Source: a virus. Taken from it: a stretch of 48,906 bases of DNA. The stretch spans positions 1 through 48,906 of the IMG/VR virus record IMGVR_UViG_3300017605_000108, one strand, 5' to 3'. A program made the position numbers and the translations under genes. Below, piece by piece: positions 9,009-17,074 of this stretch (position 1 is its first letter; the number at the start of each line of letters is the position of its first letter). The notes under the pieces were generated by a model. It was given only the letters and a program-made list of their open reading frames with translations. It searched no databases and was not told the origin of the DNA.

Positions 9009-10243
9009 TACTTCTCCTTGTCTTTAAGATATTTCAGATACTGTTCTAGCGGCTCTCCTGCCAAGCTCACTTCCCAATCAAGGTTAGCTCCAACTCCAAT
9101 CTTAACTTTCTTTATCCATCCCATCTCTGTTAGGTTCTCCATAATTTGATCTAAAGTAAATGTATTGTAGACTCCATATCCTTTCCACAACAACTGTTTC
9201 CTAGTCAGCTTCTGTCCACTGGCTGCTATGAGATAGTCTAATACTTGTTTGGTAGCAGCGGCTAGTGGGTCTGGACCTCTACCTTCAGTTGTTCTCTTAT
9301 TAGCATATACTAATGACGTTACCTTTTCTATTGCAGACTCGATATGATGTTCTGAAATCTCACCATTAAATTCCCATTCAGCTAATGCTAAGCACATAGA
9401 CACTTTTAATACGTGGTCTGGAACTCTGTTGAGAAATCCTGTCTTGTCGTAGGTTTGACTACCCCGCCACTTTCTTCTCCACGTATTAAACAACTGTCTG
9501 GCTTCATCAGAAGGCTTTAGTTGCCCTTTCTTAGTTTGTATCTTACTTAGATGTGGAACATATTTTGGTATTATATACTCGTCAAACTTATCTTCTTTAG
9601 TCTCACCTTCATCTAATAAATCGACGTCGTGACTTCTCTTTTCTTCATATATAATGAGATTTCTGCCAATATACCCGCCCTCAATATTCGCCTGGGGTAT
9701 AGAGTCGTAAAAATGTGCCGGGCTGCTTCCGAACAAAGCTGTGATGTATGGATTCTTGAGCTTTTCAGCACCGTCACCTTTAAGCAAATTGGTCCACTCT
9801 GGATTATAATGTCCATCGTATAAGTCCGTTAATATCGTGAGACTATCAGGGTCTTGGATGATAGCTGTTGACAGTTCTCCATTGATAATGAACCCCCTTG
9901 AATCAGTGATTGGTGCTTTACCTTCAGTTGTCTTAGTCCTCGATAACTCCTGAACTATAGCTTGTATACTGCTTCTCCCTGCAATGACTCTAGTGACGTC
10001 TGCTTTGCTGACTAGCAGCTTAGCCCTGTTAATGGGAAAGCCTTTTCCTAATCCACTCTCACCAAGCAACATTATATACAAGTTAGGCTTATAAATTAAA
10101 TCACCTTTAAGGGTTGTCAGGTGATAGTTGTTTCCAGCAGCGGCACTAATACATGATATGAAACTCCACCACAGCCACGATTCCGGTGTTTCTACATGCG
10201 AGCATTCACTAACAAGGGAGTCCAACCAATTTATTTGGTTCAC
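9008..10243 (-). CDS. P-loop ATPase, DUF3987-like (replicative helicase/primase-associated)
   Basis: The 411-residue protein has a Walker A motif GESGLGKG at 61-68 after a WLWWSFISCISAAAGNN segment. This arrangement is typical of DUF3987/YfjI-type phage ATPases that replace or load a replicative helicase. The C-terminal ~90 residues look like a winged-helix domain (TRKQLLWKGYGVYNTFTLDQIMENL). The start is GTG at 10243, overlapping the upstream stop (GTGA). Its position downstream of the polymerase supports a replication role. The exact helicase or loader function is inferred. Confidence 0.7.
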   Translation of the reverse strand: MNQINWLDSLVSECSHVETPESWLWWSFISCISAAAGNNYHLTTLKGDLIYKPNLYIMLLGESGLGKGFPINRAKLLVSKADVTRVIAGRSSIQAIVQELSRTKTTEGKAPITDSRGFIINGELSTAIIQDPDSLTILTDLYDGHYNPEWTNLLKGDGAEKLKNPYITALFGSSPAHFYDSIPQANIEGGYIGRNLIIYEEKRSHDVDLLDEGETKEDKFDEYIIPKYVPHLSKIQTKKGQLKPSDEARQLFNTWRRKWRGSQTYDKTGFLNRVPDHVLKVSMCLALAEWEFNGEISEHHIESAIEKVTSLVYANKRTTEGRGPDPLAAATKQVLDYLIAASGQKLTRKQLLWKGYGVYNTFTLDQIMENLTEMGWIKKVKIGVGANLDWEVSLAGEPLEQYLKYLKDKEK

Positions 10244-10380
10244 GTCAAGTTTTCCAGCTCCCTCTCAATCCTGCTAATTAAGTTGAATACTAGCTTTTGC
10301 AATTCAAGTGGTATCCAATTACTCCTCAATACGGAGACTATAGCTCTAGCTTCTTCCTCTGATAATGTAATCTGTCTCAT
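10240..10380 (-). CDS. Small hypothetical protein (46 aa)
   Basis: MRQITLSEEEARAIVSVLR... is an all-helical, highly charged peptide. The ATG overlaps the previous stop (ATGA) with AGGAG 1 base upstream of the start, and its own stop overlaps the ATPase GTG. The function is unknown; it could be a small DNA-binding or adaptor peptide. Confidence 0.65.
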   Translation of the reverse strand: MRQITLSEEEARAIVSVLRSNWIPLELQKLVFNLISRIERELENLT

Positions 10381-10598
10381 CTCCTATTTATCCTTCCTCT
10401 TATGTGACCCATTGAGAATAATTTTTCAAATAATATATGTGGCAATTCTGAGGCTGTATCCAGAACTACCACATGGAAGTTCTCTCTACCTTTCAAATCA
10501 TCTATATCTAGAGTAGAGAACCATTCATTATCAGCTAGCTGCTGAGCCGCTGCCCATTTCTTAGCATGACCGTAAGTTCCAGCTAGAATGAATATCAT
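10377..10598 (-). CDS. Small Rossmann-like hypothetical protein (73 aa)
   Basis: The N-terminus MIFILAGTYGHAKKWA has a beta-strand followed by a glycine turn and helix. A second strand (FHVVVLDTA) follows, so the product looks like a minimal Rossmann-type fold. It is followed by a four-base overlap with the next gene. The ribosome site is weak (GGGA). No catalytic motif was recognised. Confidence 0.6.
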   Translation of the reverse strand: MIFILAGTYGHAKKWAAAQQLADNEWFSTLDIDDLKGRENFHVVVLDTASELPHILFEKLFSMGHIRGRINRR

Positions 10599-10617
10599 TT
10601 AAGTAGTTCCCGTCGAT

Positions 10618-10803
10618 TCATCTTATCTTCCCTTTTGCCTTGCAGAGAAGTTCAGTTGTAACTTTCATTAGTCGTCTAGTGTGACGAGCATTATATGGTT
10701 TGTTAAGCATCTTCTCAGCCCAAGCATAGTCATGGCCAATCCATGTTGGATGATAACGCTTATGAGCTGGGTCATAAATTTCTATAATATATTTTACAAT
10801 CAT
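10618..10803 (-). CDS. Small hypothetical protein (61 aa)
   Basis: MIVKYIIEIYDPAHKRYHPTW... is a basic small protein. The start overlaps the upstream stop (ATGA) with GAGGTGAAGGT just before it. No family was recognised. It belongs to the string of tiny early genes between the polymerase and the ATPase. Confidence 0.6.
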   Translation of the reverse strand: MIVKYIIEIYDPAHKRYHPTWIGHDYAWAEKMLNKPYNARHTRRLMKVTTELLCKAKGKIR

Positions 10804-11126
10804 ACCTTCACCTCTATATTAACCTCAACGATTTCTAAATCATCCTTACTTCTACCATCTTCTTTAGTAGATAAATCCTCATCCCATTCGCCATCCCAGC
10901 TATTCTGATGGCCTGATACCTTTCCATTCGGCACAGCATTCCATTGAACTATGGAACCATGAGCCTTCTTTCTGCTAGAAAATAATCTTGGAACTCCTAA
11001 TACTTTCTTACCTAAGTTCTGTAGAGTATCTACCTTAGCTGGATTCCAATGACTATAGCCTCGTGTCCTTCTCAACTCTGGCATGAACTCGCCAGTTGCT
11101 TTGTGCCTAATCATGTAGTAAATCAT
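10800..11126 (-). CDS. Conserved-looking phage hypothetical protein (108 aa)
   Basis: The product begins MIYYMIRHKATGEFMPEL, with RGYSHWNP soon after. I recall this pattern from small early phage proteins of unknown role that open with an IRxKxTGEFMPE strand. A second half with charged residues ends in EVNIEVKV. It starts at a TAATG overlap and ends at an ATGA overlap. No catalytic residues are evident. Confidence 0.6.
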   Translation of the reverse strand: MIYYMIRHKATGEFMPELRRTRGYSHWNPAKVDTLQNLGKKVLGVPRLFSSRKKAHGSIVQWNAVPNGKVSGHQNSWDGEWDEDLSTKEDGRSKDDLEIVEVNIEVKV

Positions 11127-11335
11127 TAGTCAGCATCTCCATCATATCCTCCTGGATTCATATCCATAGGAGGCTCACGTTTGGGTATCTTAGCTTCGAA
11201 TTCTTTAATTACATCACCAATAGATTCTTGTGCTAGCTTTAACAATCTAATTACTTCTACATTGTTATCTTTTTGGGCTGCTTCCTCAGCTTTGTTAGCT
11301 ACCATCAATAGAAAGTCTTTGATTGTTACTTTCAT
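11126..11335 (-). CDS. Small helical hypothetical protein (69 aa)
   Basis: The start is placed at 11335 (MKVTIKDFLLMVANKAEEAA), where the ATG overlaps the upstream stop (ATGA). A longer reading would overlap the neighbour by more than 60 bases. The N-terminal ~45 residues form a helical region, followed by a proline- and acidic-rich tail (KREPPMDMNPGGYDGDAD). The function is unknown. Confidence 0.6.
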   Translation of the reverse strand: MKVTIKDFLLMVANKAEEAAQKDNNVEVIRLLKLAQESIGDVIKEFEAKIPKREPPMDMNPGGYDGDAD

Positions 11336-11742
11336 GGCTTTACTTGCAACTGAATTATTAATGGCATGTGTGGGTCCATTGTTGGAGTGACTCTCCACAT
11401 TGCTCCATATCCATCAATAAATAAGTATTCACCTCTCATATTAAGCATGACTGGTCCACAATTAAGTCCTACCAATTTATAAGTTTGATTATAGAACCAA
11501 TGTCTGAATCTCTTTCTAATATTCATACCTTCACCTCTAAACGGGATATCATCATCGTCTGCTATCTTGTATCTTCTATCTGCTTCATCTGCCATCTTTT
11601 TATGAACTTCAGTAATAAGAAATTCAAACTGTTTCTCTAAAGATTCAGTGCTATCAGCCAAAATTCTATCTAATGACTTGAATAACCCATCTTCCCATCT
11701 GGTTAGAACTAGCTCAAATCTTAACTTTCCTGAACTCAGCAT
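11332..11742 (-). CDS. Hypothetical protein (136 aa) downstream of DNA polymerase
   Basis: The start at 11742 lies 29 bases inside the end of the polymerase gene and has GGAG with 8-base spacing. Residues 1-55 are helical and acidic. Residues 70-136 are beta-rich with several aromatics (RHWFYNQTYKLVGLNCG). No motif was recognised. Overlap with the polymerase indicates co-translation. Confidence 0.6.
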   Translation of the reverse strand: MLSSGKLRFELVLTRWEDGLFKSLDRILADSTESLEKQFEFLITEVHKKMADEADRRYKIADDDDIPFRGEGMNIRKRFRHWFYNQTYKLVGLNCGPVMLNMRGEYLFIDGYGAMWRVTPTMDPHMPLIIQLQVKP

Positions 11743-14215
11743 AGTTCTTCTCCGCTATTTCAAGTTCGCATGGTATCGTTAGCACATAGTTACGTTTTAA
11801 GCTGCAATAAGTGGAGAAGTCAACTGGTGTCTCAAAATGCTTCTTCATTAGTCTACCATATGGCTCCCAGTTATTCTCAGGCACTAGCATCTTAAGGCTA
11901 TCATGGTCCTCAGATACCCACTTGAATTCTACATCGCCATTCAGTTCTTCGTCTATCTTAAGACCGGCACCTTGAACCAAATGAGCTACCGTCCTTTGTG
12001 GGATGTTAGCATACCCCTCTTTGAAAAGCTCCTCATCCATTCGCCCGTTAAATATTCTAACTCCACCAAAGGGGTCAATGAGAGTTCTCGTATTCTGGAG
12101 ACACTCTTGTATATCACGATGGAATCTCCCCCTGATTCGTGGTGACGCTGCATGAAATAAATCAAGCATTTGACCAGCACGCCATTCACTAATTGACATA
12201 GGTATATCAAACTTCTGAGCATCAGTATTAAACTCAACCATAAATCGATTCTTACCCATGTTATAATTACCTGCATGTCTTGTCTTCTTTCCACAGAATC
12301 TCTCCGGTCCATCCTTCTCTAGAATGTCAACGACTGCTATCTTATCTGTTGTCAGAACCAAATTCTTAGTGTATCCAAATATCAGACCAGCCGTTCTCCT
12401 ATGAATATCAACCTTATCAAATGCTTCAAGCAATTCCCAATCTTCAGATAAGACAGCTACTATTCTTGCTTCTGCTTGGCTACTGTCCGCGCTAAGGATA
12501 ACCTTTCCTTTATCGGAAATGAACATCGAACGGATATCCTTTGCCAGTCTCCCATGCTTTGATATCGTATGGAAGGCGAGACCGATTTTCTTAGGTCTAA
12601 CAGGTTTCTTAAGTATACTTGTAGAGCTTCTGCAAGTCTCCGTCGCAGAAATATTGAATGAGGTTTTGCAACGACCGTCGTAATCAGGACAGAAATTGAT
12701 ATATCTACTTTTTTGAGTTCGTATTCTGCGTTCTTCAAGGAGCGCAGTAAGGATTTCTTTCTTTTCTTTTGTTTTAGCATGATTACCTAGCAATGCTACA
12801 ATGGTATCCTCACTAGTTGGATTACGTTTCATTAGTCTGAACTTCATCTCTTTGTAGAGAAGCTCAAACATCTGAGGATACGAGTTGACGTTTACTTCAT
12901 GACCAACTAGCTCTGCTATCCTAGCATGTGGAATCTCAGCTAGCTCAGTGTATTTCTTCTTCAGTTCTTTCTGCCTCTCTAAGTCTACACAGAAGCCTAC
13001 GTTCTCCATCTTTAGATAGAACTTGTGCTTCTTCATCATGTAGTTATAATAATATTCTACGAGCGGCACCTTATAGGTTTCCGCCATCGAGTGTAAGTCA
13101 AGCTCTTGTTCCTCATCAATCTCATGTGTAACACAGCAGTCCCTGCCGTTGTAGTATAGTAACTTGTCAATCTTTTGTTTGCCAAGTCTAAACTCTTTTC
13201 CTTCTTCTTTATAGTATGGCTCTCTAGTCCAGATAGATGACTGAACGTGGAGTTTTTTATCAGGCAATTCGGGAAATATAACTCTCGTCTTGATAAGTGT
13301 GTCACTGATAATATTTGGAGTTTCAAATCTGATGAGGTTAAGTTTGAATTCGTCATATTTAAAGTTCTGGCCAACTAGCTTCAATCTCCTCAGCTGAGTA
13401 TCTATTATTCTCCAGACTTCGTCCATTTCCAGATTGCCCATGTCAGTGAGCTTGTGGTTGCCAATGCTACGAAGTAATGGAATAGAGATGGCATGATGCC
13501 TATTAAATGCGAAACCAATGCAAATAGGAACACAGTTAATAGATTCGATATCAGCAGTCGCCCTATCAAGTTTCTCATATTTGGCAAAGAACCTATACAG
13601 GTCAAGAGAATTGTGGCAGATGTCTATACTTCGTTCTGGCAGGCTAAGAGTTCTAGACTTGGATTCATCTACTGCACGTTGAATGTCATGTTCAATAAGT
13701 TTGATATACGTATACTCTAAACCACCAACCTGTTCTCCGTGGTCATATCTGTTGAACAGAGCGGCAGGATGAATCGTTGGAACTACCTTAGTTATCCCAT
13801 TCTTTGCTAAGAGAATAGAGCCGCGGTAATTTGTTATGGGATATGCATCCTGCTTTTCTACATGCAGTTGCCATCCCATAACGGCACGCATAGCATAACG
13901 ACCAACGGCTAGTATTGCTTTAGGTTTGAATTTGGATATTTCATTTTCCCATAGCAGCTCTGCTTGTTCAGCTAAGTCTACACCTATAAGATGTAGCTTG
14001 CTTATGTCATTCATTGGAGGCTGGTATTTACATACATTGGTAATGTAGCATTCGCTACGTCTAATACCAGCCTTCCCTAAGCAATCATTTAGTATCTCAC
14101 CTGATGGACCACAAAATGGAATACCTTGTTCATGTTCATGCTTACCTGGTGCTTCACCTATAATCATTAAGTCTGGTTCTAATGGTCCTACACCTGATAC
14201 ATATCTATTGGACAT
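11714..14215 (-). CDS. DNA polymerase I family, fused to N-terminal family-4 UDG-like domain
   Basis: The 833-residue protein replicates the phage genome. Residues ~12-170 resemble family-4 uracil-DNA glycosylases: GEAPG at 20-24, QGIPFCGPSG at 30-39 and HPAAL at 149-153. The N-terminal Fe-S cysteine pair of that family is absent. A DEDDy 3'-5' exonuclease follows: D222-x-E224, N284-x-x-x-D288 and Y355-x-x-x-D359. The polymerase palm shows motif A DSSQAEAR at 577-584, an O-helix-like region near 644-654 and motif C with H771-D772, where serine follows instead of the usual glutamate. All metal-binding aspartates are present, so polymerase and proofreading are likely active. Confidence 0.9.
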   Translation of the reverse strand: MSNRYVSGVGPLEPDLMIIGEAPGKHEHEQGIPFCGPSGEILNDCLGKAGIRRSECYITNVCKYQPPMNDISKLHLIGVDLAEQAELLWENEISKFKPKAILAVGRYAMRAVMGWQLHVEKQDAYPITNYRGSILLAKNGITKVVPTIHPAALFNRYDHGEQVGGLEYTYIKLIEHDIQRAVDESKSRTLSLPERSIDICHNSLDLYRFFAKYEKLDRATADIESINCVPICIGFAFNRHHAISIPLLRSIGNHKLTDMGNLEMDEVWRIIDTQLRRLKLVGQNFKYDEFKLNLIRFETPNIISDTLIKTRVIFPELPDKKLHVQSSIWTREPYYKEEGKEFRLGKQKIDKLLYYNGRDCCVTHEIDEEQELDLHSMAETYKVPLVEYYYNYMMKKHKFYLKMENVGFCVDLERQKELKKKYTELAEIPHARIAELVGHEVNVNSYPQMFELLYKEMKFRLMKRNPTSEDTIVALLGNHAKTKEKKEILTALLEERRIRTQKSRYINFCPDYDGRCKTSFNISATETCRSSTSILKKPVRPKKIGLAFHTISKHGRLAKDIRSMFISDKGKVILSADSSQAEARIVAVLSEDWELLEAFDKVDIHRRTAGLIFGYTKNLVLTTDKIAVVDILEKDGPERFCGKKTRHAGNYNMGKNRFMVEFNTDAQKFDIPMSISEWRAGQMLDLFHAASPRIRGRFHRDIQECLQNTRTLIDPFGGVRIFNGRMDEELFKEGYANIPQRTVAHLVQGAGLKIDEELNGDVEFKWVSEDHDSLKMLVPENNWEPYGRLMKKHFETPVDFSTYCSLKRNYVLTIPCELEIAEKNYAEFRKVKI

Positions 14216-14490
14216 TATAAGTCTAACTCCTGTATCTTCATCTCCTTCTTTTTATTCCTGATAAACTCAAGTGCATCTTTAGCACACGAGAATCGTCTTA
14301 ACTGTTTCTCATGTGTCTTTAGCCATGATGCTATGAGTAAATCCTGTGATACTGAACCAACAGAACGGCAGAGAATCTTAGCCGTTTTCTCCACCGTCCA
14401 GTTAGATTCTTCCTTAATCTGTGAGACATGAAAGTTATGTATGTCGATACATTTACTTATCCAATGCTGTTTGATTGGAGGCTGTTTCAT
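14215..14490 (-). CDS. Small helix-turn-helix DNA-binding protein
   Basis: In this 91-residue protein, residues 31-58 (NWTVEKTAKILCRSVGSVSQ) form a helix-turn-helix of the ParB/sigma-like type: a T-A-K-I-L helix, a turn, then a recognition helix. The C-terminus is strongly basic and ends in an acidic tail. The start overlaps the upstream stop (TGATG). The polymerase ATG follows directly. A role in transcriptional control or origin binding is inferred. Confidence 0.6.
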   Translation of the reverse strand: MKQPPIKQHWISKCIDIHNFHVSQIKEESNWTVEKTAKILCRSVGSVSQDLLIASWLKTHEKQLRRFSCAKDALEFIRNKKKEMKIQELDL

Positions 14491-14927
14491 CAGCTATCAG
14501 GCCCCACCTCAGTGACTGGATTTCTTTTCGACTTGTTAAATGAGAATCCACCTTCTTGAACGACTTCTTTCTTCTGGTTTCTCTCTTCTCTACTAAGACC
14601 ATTCTCATCTCTGGTTCCACGACAATCAGGATACTTTGTACAACCCCAGAACTTATCACCATTCTGCCTATTCGTCCTGAGCTTCATATCAGAACCACAA
14701 TCAGGACATGTATAACTATCAGTAGTATCTGTAGCTGGAGTAACACCAGATATTGCCTGAAGAAACTCCTCCAATTTAGCTCGACTCCTATTCAAATAAA
14801 TAACGGCGTCTTGTTTTGCACTCCCATCTAATCCTTGACTAGATAACAATGCTAGATGGACACGTGTGTCAATAAACTTTTCAATCTTATCAACGAAGGA
14901 CGTAATCTGCTCTTGTGATTTGAACAT
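14490..14927 (-). CDS. Topoisomerase-type zinc-finger protein
   Basis: The 145-residue protein has an N-terminal helical domain (1-60) followed by CPDCGSDM...FWGCTKYPDC at ~74-102. This is the four-cysteine C4 zinc finger found in topoisomerase I tails and restriction-endonuclease-associated proteins, which binds single-stranded DNA. GGAG lies upstream of the ATG. It lies in the replication operon next to the polymerase, consistent with an ssDNA-binding accessory role. Confidence 0.7.
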   Translation of the reverse strand: MFKSQEQITSFVDKIEKFIDTRVHLALLSSQGLDGSAKQDAVIYLNRSRAKLEEFLQAISGVTPATDTTDSYTCPDCGSDMKLRTNRQNGDKFWGCTKYPDCRGTRDENGLSREERNQKKEVVQEGGFSFNKSKRNPVTEVGPDS

Positions 14928-14935
14928 CGGCTCTC

Positions 14936-15526
14936 CTACTTTTTGGGCTTGAACGTAACATCACCAAAGAACGGCAGCTTGACTGTGTATTCAGGATACT
15001 TAATTGTTGATACATCAATGGGAGGCTTGTCAATGAGAACTTGAAGTTCAGCTAGAATCTTTGTGCAGGATTCAGAGATAGCTGTTTGGCCTGACATTAT
15101 TTCTTTGATGTCTCCTTCCATTTCCTTAAGAACGGCAAGGAGATAATCTTCGAGACTGTTGTCTGGTGGTTTTTCTACTGGTGGTTTTTCTCCTAGATAG
15201 TTAGCAGGTTCAACAGTAATAAAGAATTGTCCAGTAATATCTTCAGCTTCAGAACCAGCTCTTACTTGTGGTTCACGAGTTGCACCATTTTGCCAATCCC
15301 ACGAATAGAGTTTAGTTCCTTCACGTTTAGCAATAGAATCTTTGGATTGGGGATTGGTTGGTGTTGATGCTTTACAACCATAATCAGCACCGAATTCAAA
15401 ACAAAATTGTTGTGCAATCTTTTTAGTTAATCTGCGCCTATCATCATCTGTCCCTGCCGCAAGGTCAATATTTAGCCCATAAAGAACTTTAATAATCAGT
15501 GCTTGTCTCTCATTTAGAGCTGGCAT
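14936..15526 (-). CDS. Hypothetical replication-region protein (196 aa)
   Basis: The start is at 15526 (MPALNERQALIIKVLYG), chosen because GGGAG lies 6 bases upstream. An earlier ATG would extend into the neighbouring gene. The N-terminal half is mixed alpha/beta with a W-D-W motif. The C-terminal half has a proline-rich linker (EKPPVEKPPDN), a long helix and a beta-rich end. No family was recognised. Confidence 0.6.
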   Translation of the reverse strand: MPALNERQALIIKVLYGLNIDLAAGTDDDRRRLTKKIAQQFCFEFGADYGCKASTPTNPQSKDSIAKREGTKLYSWDWQNGATREPQVRAGSEAEDITGQFFITVEPANYLGEKPPVEKPPDNSLEDYLLAVLKEMEGDIKEIMSGQTAISESCTKILAELQVLIDKPPIDVSTIKYPEYTVKLPFFGDVTFKPKK

Positions 15527-15884
15527 TATTCTCCCTTCGTAGTCCCTGTAATGCACTACCTATGCTTCCTCTTGTGACACCAGGAAACTGTCTACTAGTT
15601 GCATCCATTACTTCTTTTGGTTTGACTGTCATTGGATTCAAACCATTAGCTTTAATCCACTCTCTTAGGAAATTTCTTAAGCCAGCAAACTTCTTATGGT
15701 CTTGTTTCTCATCTACTTCTTCTACTTCTTCTTGTTTCTGTTTCTTCTCAGCCTTAGGTTGCCGCTCCTCATTACCAAGAGTGCTTAACATAGAAATGTG
15801 ATGGTGTATTTCTGCTTCTAACACACCTTCACGTTTCTTTATCTCTCCATACTCTTCGATTAATTTTACTATGTGAGGATTCAT
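15510..15884 (-). CDS. Coiled-coil plus winged-helix-like hypothetical protein (124 aa)
   Basis: Residues 1-35 are a helical region. They are followed by a K/E/Q-rich coiled-coil linker at 42-65 and then a compact basic domain (FAGLRNFLREWIKANGLN...GVTRGSIGSALQGLRRE), which resembles a winged helix. DNA binding is a reasonable inference. The start overlaps the upstream stop (ATGA). Confidence 0.6.
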   Translation of the reverse strand: MNPHIVKLIEEYGEIKKREGVLEAEIHHHISMLSTLGNEERQPKAEKKQKQEEVEEVDEKQDHKKFAGLRNFLREWIKANGLNPMTVKPKEVMDATSRQFPGVTRGSIGSALQGLRRENNASSK

Positions 15885-16045
15885 TTTGGTTGTAACTTGT
15901 CAATGAACTCCAACACCTTCTTTAGCACTTCAAAGTTTAATCGTGCTTGTTCTGCACGAATTTCCGGCGGAGTAGACTCTATACTAATAAGAATTATCTT
16001 AGCTATTGTGTTGGCTAGTTCCAACGCTGCCGTTAACGGGTCCAT
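15881..16045 (-). CDS. Small helical hypothetical protein (54 aa)
   Basis: MDPLTAALELANTIAKIILI... runs from ATG 16045 to a stop that overlaps the next start (ATGA), and its ATG overlaps the upstream stop (TAATG). It is predicted to be two helices. AGAGGA lies just before the start region. The function is unknown. Confidence 0.65.
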   Translation of the reverse strand: MDPLTAALELANTIAKIILISIESTPPEIRAEQARLNFEVLKKVLEFIDKLQPK

Positions 16046-16272
16046 TAATTAAATCCTCTTAAGAAGTTGATTACTTCTTGACGACTAGCATGAGGATTTC
16101 TCATTGGTTGTATGATACACAGAGTAATCAAACCTTGATTATCAGTTTCTGGATGCTTACGTAAATCAGAGGCCATTGAAATATATGCTTTTGATGGGTC
16201 TTTGTAAAAGTCCATCTCTGCTATTGCACGTTCAATACACCAATCAAGATGCTCCCGTCTAGTTCTTTCCAT
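16045..16272 (-). CDS. Small hypothetical protein (75 aa)
   Basis: MERTRREHLDWCIERAIAEMD... has AAGGAG 6 bases upstream. It is a helical N-terminus followed by a short beta region (GLITLCIIQPMR). It ends with a TAATG overlap. I recall DUF-type early phage proteins beginning RTREEHLxWCKxRAxxY; this fits that pattern, with no known role. Confidence 0.65.
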   Translation of the reverse strand: MERTRREHLDWCIERAIAEMDFYKDPSKAYISMASDLRKHPETDNQGLITLCIIQPMRNPHASRQEVINFLRGFN

Positions 16273-16369
16273 ATAATCTCCTTGAATAGAAAGCTGGATG
16301 TTCGCGAGACACTCTTAGAGGACACGTGCCCCACCTTATTTGTTGTTTTAGCAACTTATTCGATGGCAT
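16259..16369 (-). CDS. Possible tiny ORF (36 aa)
   Basis: ATG 16369 to TAG 16259 encodes MPSNKLLKQQIRWGTCPLRV... . It fills the only gap in the operon here and overlaps the next gene by 14 bases. No clear ribosome site precedes it. The composition is basic and plausible but unproven. Confidence 0.3.
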   Translation of the reverse strand: MPSNKLLKQQIRWGTCPLRVSREHPAFYSRRLYGKN

Positions 16370-16384
16370 CCAGCAATAAATTAT

Positions 16385-16684
16385 CTAGCTTATCTCACTT
16401 TCTGGGTCATTAAAGACAACGGCTTTAATAGCCCACATTGCTGTCTGCTCGTTGTTCGTGATGGCAATAGATAGCTGACGAGAATCAGGACAAATCTCCC
16501 TCATCAACCTATCACCCTCAGCGAAATGTTCGCGCAGTTTATTAATCTTAAGTAACCCAGATACACTGGGCTTGTGATAAGCATACGGTTTATCTATCGG
16601 CATTGCACCTCTCCACTCTTTAGGTGGAGCACTGGTTAATAGTTCACCAAATGCTAGCATTCGTTCTATCGACCAGTGCTCCAT
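16385..16684 (-). CDS. Acb2/Tad1-hairpin-like protein (possible anti-CBASS/anti-Thoeris nucleotide sponge)
   Basis: In this 99-residue protein, residues 47-90 form two helices. The second helix region DSRQLSIAITNNEQTAMWAI (67-86) closely follows the pattern I know from Acb2/Tad1 hairpin proteins (R-x-L-x-x-A-x-T-x-x-E-x-A-x-M-W-A). Known members form hexamers that bind cyclic oligonucleotide signals and so block CBASS or Thoeris defence. Here the usual Leu before Glu is Asn. The first ~45 residues are a separate proline-rich extension. There is no strong ribosome site. The gene sits in the early operon, as expected of a counter-defence gene. Function is inferred from the sequence pattern only. 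Confidence 0.55.
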   Translation of the reverse strand: MEHWSIERMLAFGELLTSAPPKEWRGAMPIDKPYAYHKPSVSGLLKINKLREHFAEGDRLMREICPDSRQLSIAITNNEQTAMWAIKAVVFNDPESEIS

Positions 16685-16690
16685 GATTAA

Positions 16691-17071
16691 CTACTGCATC
16701 GGCCTGAAGTCAACAATATCGTTGAACTCATTGCCTTTATTTGACTTACCACGTTTGATGTATCCCTGAACCTTATGGCCCATAGTCTGGCGGAAAAGTT
16801 CAGTGCTCAATTCATATCCCTTCTCAGGGTCATATGGAAAGTTCAAAGACTTCCACAGAGCTTTACCAAATCCCAATGCCTTCTCATTGAATAACTTCTG
16901 AGGAGAGATACCCTTATTGGGTCCATCAATAATCTTGAATTGAAATATACAATTAGTTGAGCCATCTGTGTCAGCAGGCTTCTCAATGTAATCAATAATT
17001 TCAAGCGGATGCCAACCAGGTTCTGCCAAATCACCTTTTTTCAGGTCATCTGGTGTAAGGATTTGTCTCAT
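16691..17071 (-). CDS. Putative ssDNA-binding-like protein (DUF669-like)
   Basis: The 126-residue, beta-rich protein reads ...CIFQFKIIDGPNKGISPQKLFN... and ends with KVQGYIKRGKSNKGNEFNDI. The pattern resembles phage DUF669/OB-fold-like proteins that accompany Sak4-type recombinases. It lies three bases after the ATPase gene and has GGAG upstream. Single-strand binding in recombination is inferred from similarity of pattern and neighbourhood. Confidence 0.5.
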   Translation of the reverse strand: MRQILTPDDLKKGDLAEPGWHPLEIIDYIEKPADTDGSTNCIFQFKIIDGPNKGISPQKLFNEKALGFGKALWKSLNFPYDPEKGYELSTELFRQTMGHKVQGYIKRGKSNKGNEFNDIVDFRPMQ

Positions 17072-17074
17072 TGT

